NCBI GenBank assembly: GCA_020852515.1
Contig: JADZAS010000013.1
Location: 558,001-622,000, forward strand
From: Phycisphaerales bacterium
GTDB lineage: Bacteria > Planctomycetota > Phycisphaerae > Phycisphaerales > UBA5793
Length of the DNA: 64,000 nt
Reading direction: 5' to 3'
Within the stretch, counting starts at the first letter, position 1, and the number at the start of each line of letters is the position of its first letter. This document shows, one piece after another, positions 58,066 through 64,000 of this stretch. A program made the translations under genes and the position numbers. The notes below the pieces were generated by a model. It was not told the DNA's origin and ran no database searches. It worked only from the letters and a program-made list of their open reading frames with translations.

Positions 58066-58545
58066 TCAGACGTTGGCGCCGGCCGATTGCGTGTGGTGCC
58101 GCCGCTGAGCCTCGATTCGCAGCGCCTCGCCGCGCCCCGTGAGGAGTCGCCGCAGATGCCGCGCCAGCACCAGCCGGTCAATCACCGGCCCGATCAGCCA
58201 GACCGGCGCAGCGAAATCGAGCACATCGATCATGAGCGTCCCGCCCTCGATGGCGTCAAACTGGTGGAGGTGGTCGAACGAACGGAATGGCCCGCGAACC
58301 TGGCGATCACGAAAGAGCCGCGGCGGATCGAACTCGGTAATGCGCACCGTGAGGCGCTGACGAATGCCCAAGTGCCGCGCTTCCCAAGTGACGGCCTCTC
58401 CCATCCCGATGAGGCCCGAAGTGACACCGCCGACCGCGCGCTCACCAGTATCGCCCATCGAGGCGAGGTGAAAGTCGATGTCGCGCGCCAGGTCGAAGCA
58501 CACTTCGCGCGGAGCGTCGATTATTGTCCTGACCTCAATTCGCAC
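58066..58545 (-). CDS. SRPBCC/START-like cyclase-dehydrase family protein
   Basis: 159 aa from GTG 58545, with GAGG five bases upstream. The fold signature is VRTIIDAPREVCFDLARDID at the start, a middle RQRLTVRITEFDPPRLFRDR, QVRGPFRSFDHLHQFDAIEG, and a long C-terminal helix (VIDRLVLARHLRRLLTGRGE). Such proteins hold hydrophobic ligands or act as aromatase/cyclase; here no ligand is implied by neighbours. The frame stays open far upstream, but that part is the complement of the decarboxylase gene. Divergent from uxs. Confidence 0.75.
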   Translation of the reverse strand: MRIEVRTIIDAPREVCFDLARDIDFHLASMGDTGERAVGGVTSGLIGMGEAVTWEARHLGIRQRLTVRITEFDPPRLFRDRQVRGPFRSFDHLHQFDAIEGGTLMIDVLDFAAPVWLIGPVIDRLVLARHLRRLLTGRGEALRIEAQRRHHTQSAGANV

Positions 58546-58800
58546 GGAGACCTCAACCGCGTGGGAGCAGAACCCTAGGCGGCGCGGCGAAGACGGCTCG
58601 CGGGAGTCCCGCCGGGGACTTGGTCGAGGCCCGGCCTCACCCGATCGCGGCGTCGGCCGCCTACTGTTGTCAATCGCGAACTGCTTCCGCCCGATGTTGA
58701 ACGGGCTCGCTGAGATCTGCGCGGCCGAATGTTGCGCCACAGGCTGCATGAATCGCGTTCCGTCACTGCCATCCGGAGCCACACCGTGTCGATCTCGAAG

Positions 58801-59766
58801 ATGAAACGCATTCTCATCACCGGCGGAGCCGGGTTTCTCGGCTCGCACCTGTGCGACCGGCTCGTCGCCCAGGGCCACGACGTCATCTGTCTCGACAACT
58901 TCTTCACCAGCCAGAAGATCAACATCTCCCATCTGCTGGGCAAGCCCAACTTCGAACTCATCCGCCACGACGTCACCCACCCCATCTGGCTTGAGGTCGA
59001 TGAGATCTACAACATGGCCTGCCCGGCCAGCCCGATCCACTACCAGTGGAACCCGATCAAGACAATGAAGACCAGCGTGATCGGGATCATCAACGTGCTG
59101 GGCATGGCCAAGCGCACCCGCGCCAAGGTGCTGCACGCTTCGACGAGCGAGGTCTACGGCGACCCGGAGGTGCACCCGCAGCCCGAGTCGTATCGCGGCA
59201 ACGTCAATCCCATCGGGCCGCGCGCCTGCTACGACGAAGGCAAGCGCGCCGCCGAAACGCTCTGCTTCGATTACCACCGATCCAACGGCCTGAACATCCG
59301 CGTCATCCGCATCTTCAATACATACGGGCCGCGCATGCATCCCTATGACGGCCGCGTGGTGTCCAACTTCATCCGCCAGGCGCTCACCGGCGAGGACATC
59401 ACCATCTACGGCGACGGAAGCCAGACGCGGTCGTTCTGCTACGTCGATGACCTCGTCGAGGGCATCATCCGCATGATGAACGGGCCGGATGATTTCATCG
59501 GCCCGGTCAACCTCGGCAACCCAAACGAGTTCACCATCAAACAACTCGCCGAGATGGTGGTCGAGATGACGGGCACGCGCTCGAAGATCATCTACGAGGA
59601 CCTGCCTGCGGATGACCCGACGCAGCGTCAGCCGGTGATCGATCTGGCGAAGGACAAGCTTGGCTGGGAGCCAAAGATTCAGTTGCGCGAAGGACTCGGC
59701 AAAACCATCGAGTACTTCAAGGGCGTGGACCTGGCGCAGTTCCGCGTGCCGACGCCCAACGGGTGA
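58801..59766 (+). CDS. uxs: UDP-glucuronate decarboxylase (UDP-xylose synthase)
   Basis: 321 aa, extended short-chain dehydrogenase fold. The NAD site is [18 protein letters not shown]. The catalytic Y144 and K148 are in [20 protein letters not shown] supplies the Ser/Thr. [20 protein letters not shown] is a block specific to UDP-glucuronate decarboxylases, and [20 protein letters not shown] follows. It makes UDP-xylose for surface polysaccharide, from UDP-glucuronate. ATG 58801 removes a non-homologous leader; earlier in-frame starts exist. No UDP-glucose dehydrogenase is in this window. Confidence 0.93.
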   Translation: MKRILITGGAGFLGSHLCDRLVAQGHDVICLDNFFTSQKINISHLLGKPNFELIRHDVTHPIWLEVDEIYNMACPASPIHYQWNPIKTMKTSVIGIINVLGMAKRTRAKVLHASTSEVYGDPEVHPQPESYRGNVNPIGPRACYDEGKRAAETLCFDYHRSNGLNIRVIRIFNTYGPRMHPYDGRVVSNFIRQALTGEDITIYGDGSQTRSFCYVDDLVEGIIRMMNGPDDFIGPVNLGNPNEFTIKQLAEMVVEMTGTRSKIIYEDLPADDPTQRQPVIDLAKDKLGWEPKIQLREGLGKTIEYFKGVDLAQFRVPTPNG

Positions 59767-59825
59767 GGGCGAGCCGGCAGTGAAGGTCGGGGGCCCATTG
59801 CGCAGGCCGCCGCACGACGCATCGT

Positions 59826-60599
59826 TCAACGAGCCGAAGGCAAGCGCAGCACCGCGCCCGCGCCCGCAGCGGCTTCATCGACGTGCCCTGCAACCGTCCG
59901 CCCGTCAATGTCGACAACGGCGTGCAGATGCACTGCGGTGGCGTGGTGCGTCATGACGCCGGCTGCGTCGGGCGCGTAGAAGCCGACGATGACCGCCCGC
60001 CCCGGCGCCGGGCTCGACCAGACCCACGGCTGGGCGTCGATCGTCGCCGGATCAACCGCGCTGGGGCAATAGCCGTTGACGACGTGCAGATCGACGCGGA
60101 TCGCATCGCCTTCGATCACAAACGGAAACGGCTTGCTCGTGTCGATTCCCATGTCGCGCGCCGCGGCTTTGATGGACGACTCGAGCGCGGCTCCTTCGAT
60201 GGTCGTTGTCACTGGAACCGACTCCCAGCTGGCAATATGCGCCAGCGTCAGAAGCGTGGCCTGATCGTGTGCGAGCGGCGCCGGCCCGCTCACATCCACG
60301 CCTTCATGCGCCACCCGGGCGACCCAGACCGATCCATCCACGATCGTGACTTCGCCCGTCAGGCCTTCCAGCGCGCCCACGCCATAGGCATGCGGCGCGG
60401 CGACGGCATCCGTCAGGCGGATGCGAGGCTCGGTCTGTCCTTCGCGCATGACCTGCCGCATGGCGCCGTATTGCGCCACGCTGGTGGTGCGGGTCGTGCA
60501 GCCGCCAGGCACGGCCGCGGCTGCGAGGATGCAGACAGCACTGCAAAACCGGAAGAGCAAAAGCGAAGGCGAGGGAGCGCTGGAGGCGAGATTGTTCAT
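59826..60599 (-). CDS. Acetolactate decarboxylase-like lipoprotein
   Basis: 257 aa. It has a lipoprotein signal ending VPGGC. The body matches alpha-acetolactate decarboxylase (AlsD/BudA): AYGVGALEGLTGEVTIVDGS near the start, a PAPGRAVIVGFYAPDAAGVM segment and the zinc-type HLH...GHVDE near the end. In the known enzyme the three His are spaced H-x-H-(10)-H; here two more residues lie before the third. The known enzyme is cytoplasmic and makes acetoin, so an exported lipoprotein form is unusual and may have another function. ATG 60599 is the chosen start; ATG 60608 is possible. Confidence 0.7.
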   Translation of the reverse strand: MNNLASSAPSPSLLLFRFCSAVCILAAAAVPGGCTTRTTSVAQYGAMRQVMREGQTEPRIRLTDAVAAPHAYGVGALEGLTGEVTIVDGSVWVARVAHEGVDVSGPAPLAHDQATLLTLAHIASWESVPVTTTIEGAALESSIKAAARDMGIDTSKPFPFVIEGDAIRVDLHVVNGYCPSAVDPATIDAQPWVWSSPAPGRAVIVGFYAPDAAGVMTHHATAVHLHAVVDIDGRTVAGHVDEAAAGAGAVLRLPSAR

Positions 60600-60663
60600 G
60601 CGTGTCATACTCCGCTGAAACCATCCACGTTGCACGATCGCGCGAAGATCCTGCTGCGCGCCG

Positions 60664-61650
60664 TCACACCAGATCCGGCCGGGGATGCGGGTGCATCCAG
60701 CGCTGCCAGAACATCTTCAGGGCTGGATCGTCGAGGCCTTGGAACGGCACGATCGTGTGCCCCTCCGGCCCGACGAGTTCGGCGGCGACCATGTCGTTGA
60801 GGCCGACGCGCATTGAGTAGATGTAGACGGTGGAGTCGAGAATGCTCCAGCGCCGACCCTTCCAGTCGGAGTAGACACCCATGCCCAGCACGGGCGCCCG
60901 CGCTTCGGAAACATGCACGCCGTGGGCTCGGAGAAGTTGCACGCCAAACGCCGCCACCCCGACGGCCAGGCAGGCCGTGACGATGAAGTCGCCGCGCATG
61001 GCGCTACTGATCATCAACCACAGAAAGAACAAGACGAATACAACCTGGATCCAGTATTGCCGAGACCGGCGCGACATGCCGCCGAGCATCCGCTCCGGCT
61101 CGACAAAGGCGTCGTCCAGCGGAATCGCCTGGACCGGGTTGCTCACCTCGTGTTGGAGAATGACCAGCGCCGGCGGGAGGCCGGCGCTTCGCAGCAGTTC
61201 CTGGAACCGATGCCGCCAGCGCTGATCGGCGCGGCCGGTGAGCCAGTGGTACCGGCACAGCCCGCCGACTTCCAGCAGCGCCCCGCGCACCACGGATGAG
61301 CGATCATCAGGGTCGAGCGGCGTCTGGGTGTGAATGCGCCAATCCTCGCGCCATTGGCGGCGGCGCCGGATCATGCCGGGAATCACGAGCAGTGCAAAAA
61401 AGGCGGACTGCGCGACAATGATCCCAACCACGCTCGGAGTGATGCCGGAGCCGCGCACCCAGTGCACCAGCATCACGCCTCCGGTCATTCCGGCGAGCAC
61501 GAAGCCAGCCATGCGGATGCCGCCGACGAGGTTGTTGGAGTAAGCGAGCGTCGTGGAACCGGACTGGGACTTGACGACGACGACCGGCGGCGGGGCTGCA
61601 GGTGCCGCGTCGGCCGCCACGCCAGTGTGCCGGGCAAGCGCTTCAGTCAT
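60664..61650 (-). CDS. Membrane protein of unknown function
   Basis: 328 aa from ATG 61650. Two helices near residues 45-100 (MAGFVLAGMTGGVMLVHWV, VVGIIVAQSAFFALLVIPGM) are followed by a soluble segment, then two more (YWIQVVFVLFFLWLMI, FIVTACLAVGVAAFGVQLL). The C-terminal ~80 residues look like a small beta domain (MGVYSDWKGRRWSILDSTVY, EGHTIVPFQG) and end in a basic tail. It lies between the acetolactate-decarboxylase-like gene and a VCBS gene, all on the minus strand. Family not recognised. Confidence 0.6.
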   Translation of the reverse strand: MTEALARHTGVAADAAPAAPPPVVVVKSQSGSTTLAYSNNLVGGIRMAGFVLAGMTGGVMLVHWVRGSGITPSVVGIIVAQSAFFALLVIPGMIRRRRQWREDWRIHTQTPLDPDDRSSVVRGALLEVGGLCRYHWLTGRADQRWRHRFQELLRSAGLPPALVILQHEVSNPVQAIPLDDAFVEPERMLGGMSRRSRQYWIQVVFVLFFLWLMISSAMRGDFIVTACLAVGVAAFGVQLLRAHGVHVSEARAPVLGMGVYSDWKGRRWSILDSTVYIYSMRVGLNDMVAAELVGPEGHTIVPFQGLDDPALKMFWQRWMHPHPRPDLV

Positions 61651-61719
61651 CGTGGGCGATTGTACCCCGGCGCCTCGGCGCGCCGCCCGCTTCGGCTTCA
61701 CAAACCTATTCGCCGCGCC

Positions 61720-63207
61720 TCACCGGATCGTTGCCACGCTGCTCGTCGTGCACGTGGCGGCGTCTAACAACTGCAGGTAGCCGCCGCACGCGCTCGGTCC
61801 GACGCTGGCGCTAATCGTCCGCGTGCCGCGCGGTCCGGCGGCGCCGCGATAGGCCACGCGCAGTTGCGATGCGCCCAGACCCAGAACTGTGCCGGCGCAC
61901 GGGCTGCCGGGCCGGATGACGTATGACCCGAGTTCCGCGGCGAAGATGAGCCCGACCTGCGCGTTGGGCGTGGCGCCGCACCAGGTGATCATCATCGCGC
62001 CGCCATCGGGGCAAGTGGCGTCCACCGCCAGCGCCAGCTGCGGCACCTGCAGCAGCACGGAGATCGAGGGTGTGTCACCAAAGTTGCGGCAGGTGATGAG
62101 CAGGTCGTCGAAGCCATCTTCATTCAGATCCGCCGCGACGATGCCCGTCGGCTGCGGGCCGGCGGCAAACTCGACGCGCGGCATGAGCGCGCCGCTGCCG
62201 TCGCCGGCGTTGAGGAACACCTCCGCCCCGGTGCTGTCGCCGGTGGCGACGCAGACATCGATGTACCCGTCGCGGTTGAGATCGGTCGCCGCGACGCCCG
62301 ACACCGTGCCGCCGGTGGCGTAAGGCGTGTTGCTCGAGAAGCCGTTTACGCCGTTGCTGATGCACACGATGATGCGGTTGTTGTACTGCTCGGCCGTGAC
62401 GACGTCATCGATCCCGTCGCCGTTGATGTCGCCGGCTGCGACGGCATGTTTGAGCGCCGAGCCGCCGGTGCTCGCGTACACGGTGAACTGGCCGGCGCCG
62501 TCACCCTGCAGCACCGTCACGCCGGAGTAGTGCGAGATGGCCAGATCTGCCTTGCCGTCGCGGTTGAAATCTCCCTTGCACATGTCAGTGGCGAGCAGGC
62601 CGGCCGCGGCGGGAATGTGCGCCGCGGGCTCGAAGGTGCCGTCGCCGTGGCCGAGAAAGACCGTGGCGCCGTGCGTGACGTTGTTGGCAATGACGAGGTC
62701 ATCCATGCCATCGCCGTTCCAGTCTCCGGCAACGGCAGCGACGGGAAAGCGGCCGGCGGTGAGGCTGGCCATCAACGCGAACGCGCCGCCGCCGCTGCCG
62801 CGATAGACGTGCACCGCTGTATCCGCGTTGCCCCCGACGGTGCCGACGATGTCGCGATGCTGGTCGCGATTAAAATCGCCCGAGGCCAGACCCCACCAGT
62901 GGAGCGTGTTACCGAAGTCGGTGTTATCGACGAGCGCGCCCGATCCATCGCCGAAGAGAACGGTGATGAGGCCCGGGCTGCTGTCGGTGCCCCACATCGA
63001 CACGACGGCGTCGAGATGTCCGTCGCGATTGAAGTCATCGCTCTGGATGCGGCGCGGCTCGCTGTTGGAGGCCTCGTACGAAACCATCGGCTCGAACGAG
63101 ATGTGCGGCGTCTGTCCGAGCGCCGGCGCGGCAATCAGCAGCAGGCAAGCGACGAGATGCACGGGCTCGTGGTTGATCGCGGCGAATGGAATCGGTTTGC
63201 GGATCAT
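61720..63207 (-). CDS. Secreted VCBS/FG-GAP protein with shared Cys-containing C-terminal domain
   Basis: 495 aa from ATG 63207, with GGAG eight bases upstream. Signal peptide LVACLLLIAAPALG-Q. About seven VCBS/FG-GAP repeats carry the calcium-type DFNRDGHLDAVVS, DWNGDGMDDLVIANN, DFNRDGKADLAISHY, DINGDGIDDVVTAE, DLNRDGYIDVCVATG and DLNEDGFDDLLITCR motifs. The last ~110 residues are the shared domain: LALAVDATCPDGGAMMITW, ATPNAQVGLIFA, YVIRPGSPCAGTVLGLG, SACGGYLQLLDAATC and the end SSVATIR. The blades differ strongly from the FG-GAP proteins near 1-5 kb, yet the tail is conserved. Confidence 0.87.
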   Translation of the reverse strand: MIRKPIPFAAINHEPVHLVACLLLIAAPALGQTPHISFEPMVSYEASNSEPRRIQSDDFNRDGHLDAVVSMWGTDSSPGLITVLFGDGSGALVDNTDFGNTLHWWGLASGDFNRDQHRDIVGTVGGNADTAVHVYRGSGGGAFALMASLTAGRFPVAAVAGDWNGDGMDDLVIANNVTHGATVFLGHGDGTFEPAAHIPAAAGLLATDMCKGDFNRDGKADLAISHYSGVTVLQGDGAGQFTVYASTGGSALKHAVAAGDINGDGIDDVVTAEQYNNRIIVCISNGVNGFSSNTPYATGGTVSGVAATDLNRDGYIDVCVATGDSTGAEVFLNAGDGSGALMPRVEFAAGPQPTGIVAADLNEDGFDDLLITCRNFGDTPSISVLLQVPQLALAVDATCPDGGAMMITWCGATPNAQVGLIFAAELGSYVIRPGSPCAGTVLGLGASQLRVAYRGAAGPRGTRTISASVGPSACGGYLQLLDAATCTTSSVATIR

Positions 63208-63377
63208 GGCGTTCACTCCACAGCAGCCGGCGCGCAACGCAGCACCATCTGCCGGAATGTTAACGCCGCGATTGCCGCCGCCTTGCATCGCCGCACGCCG
63301 GCGCCTCTCAATCAGCGCATGGCGCGGCCATGCAGCGCCGAAACGGGGCGGTTTCCCTGATCAATCCGGGGCGGCGA

Positions 63378-64000
63378 TCAGCCTTTGAGCGCATCGGGAT
63401 TGAGCCCCTTGAGATCATCTGCGATAAACAGGCCGTCCTTGCGGATCACCTCGCCGTCGAAGGCAATCGTGCCGCCGCCGTAATCGGGCCGCTGGATCAT
63501 CACCATGTCCCAGTGGATCTCCGACGAGTTGCCGTTGCTCGCTTCGTCGTAGCACCGGCCGGGCGTGAGGTGGATCGAGCCGGAGATCTTCTCATCAAAG
63601 AGAATGTCCTTCATTGGATGCATGATGTACGGGTTGAAGCCGATGGCGAATTCCCCGACGTATCGCGCGCCGTCATCGGTGTCGAGGATCGAATTCAGCT
63701 TGGCGGTCTTGTCGCGGGCCCTGGCGTCGACCACCTTGCCCTTCTCGAAAGTGAGGCGGATGTTGTCGAACGTCAGGCCGTTGTAGAGCGTGGCGCAGTT
63801 GTACTGGATGACGCCGTTGATGCTATCGCGCACCGGCGCGGTGAAGCACTCGCCGTCCGGAATGTTGCGCCGGCCGCAGCAGGGAATGGCGGGAATGTCC
63901 TTGATCGAGAACTTCAGATCCGTCTCGCCCGGCCCCTTGAGATGGACCTTGTCAGTTCGGTTCATGCGGTCGCGCAGCTTCAGGCAGGCCGATTCCATGC
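63378..64000 (-). CDS. M29-family aminopeptidase, partial (runs off window end)
   Basis: The C-terminal ~207 residues are present; the N-terminus lies beyond 64000. The second half of the M29 fold is clear: [40 protein letters not shown], then [12 protein letters not shown] with a metal-type His, and [20 protein letters not shown] with the H-x-D pair. Related enzymes (AmpT/AmpS/PepS) remove N-terminal residues using Co or Zn. A cytoplasmic role is usual. An ATG complement at 63996-63998 is internal, not the start. Confidence 0.85.
   Translation of the reverse strand, partial: MESACLKLRDRMNRTDKVHLKGPGETDLKFSIKDIPAIPCCGRRNIPDGECFTAPVRDSINGVIQYNCATLYNGLTFDNIRLTFEKGKVVDARARDKTAKLNSILDTDDGARYVGEFAIGFNPYIMHPMKDILFDEKISGSIHLTPGRCYDEASNGNSSEIHWDMVMIQRPDYGGGTIAFDGEVIRKDGLFIADDLKGLNPDALKG

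Noticed and set aside
58546-59829. Upstream extension of the SRPBCC frame to 587 codons
   Set aside because: The upstream part is the complement of uxs; only the last 159 codons resemble a protein family.

Overview
The window is GC-rich, densely coding chromosomal DNA from a Gram-negative-type bacterium. It has many lipoproteins, OmpA and MurA, CcsA/ResB (System II) cytochrome c maturation, a MqnP-like prenyltransferase, and many secreted beta-propeller proteins. A planctomycete of the Phycisphaerae type is my best guess. This rests on gene content only, because no rRNA gene is present. I saw no tRNA, CRISPR array, insertion sequence or phage gene.

Layout. Positions 1-5.1 kb: the tail of an unknown protein, a small ORF, a decayed FG-GAP gene and two intact tandem FG-GAP paralogues. 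5.2-7.6 kb: two translationally coupled CNNM/CBS membrane proteins. 7.6-17 kb, minus strand: a Kelch protein, an orphan MoxR ATPase, a SIMPL protein, CcsA, ResB and an amidohydrolase of the aminofutalosine-deaminase type. 16.9-18.5 kb: an OmpA lipoprotein and a SodC lipoprotein. 18.5-24.7 kb: a conserved hypothetical, ribosomal protein S1, a two-domain membrane sugar transferase and cysteine synthase. 24.8-30.5 kb: a fibro-slime protein, MurA, a membrane protein, then HPr, PTS EIIA, HPF and a DUF502 protein. 30.5-36.6 kb: a hydrolase, MqnP, and a coupled methyltransferase/flavoprotein/type III polyketide synthase operon followed by a deoxyhypusine-synthase-like gene. 36.6-53.3 kb: mostly housekeeping genes (Nudix, PyrB, Kbl, GNAT, phosphoesterase, metallopeptidase lipoprotein, ValS, TPR, M32 peptidase, PEGA lipoprotein, coiled-coil protein, GT/methyltransferase fusion, ClpB). 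53.6-64 kb: a sulfatase, an FG-GAP protein, a sulfatase-tail remnant, an SRPBCC protein, UDP-glucuronate decarboxylase, an acetolactate-decarboxylase-like lipoprotein, a membrane protein, a VCBS protein and an M29 aminopeptidase running off the end.

How the genes fit together. Three themes stand out. (1) Five secreted beta-propeller proteins of different repeat types (FG-GAP, Kelch, VCBS) all end in the same ~110-residue cysteine-bearing C-terminal domain, which looks like a shared surface-sorting or anchoring module. Its DNA appears to be exchanged between paralogues. (2) Respiratory genes: System II cytochrome c biogenesis next to a probable futalosine-pathway deaminase, with a MqnP prenyltransferase elsewhere in the window. 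(3) A three-gene, start/stop-overlapping operon resembling Streptomyces srsABC (type III PKS, methyltransferase, flavoprotein hydroxylase), which predicts a phenolic lipid or alkylquinone product. Function calls come from motif recognition in the translated sequence; no database search was possible.
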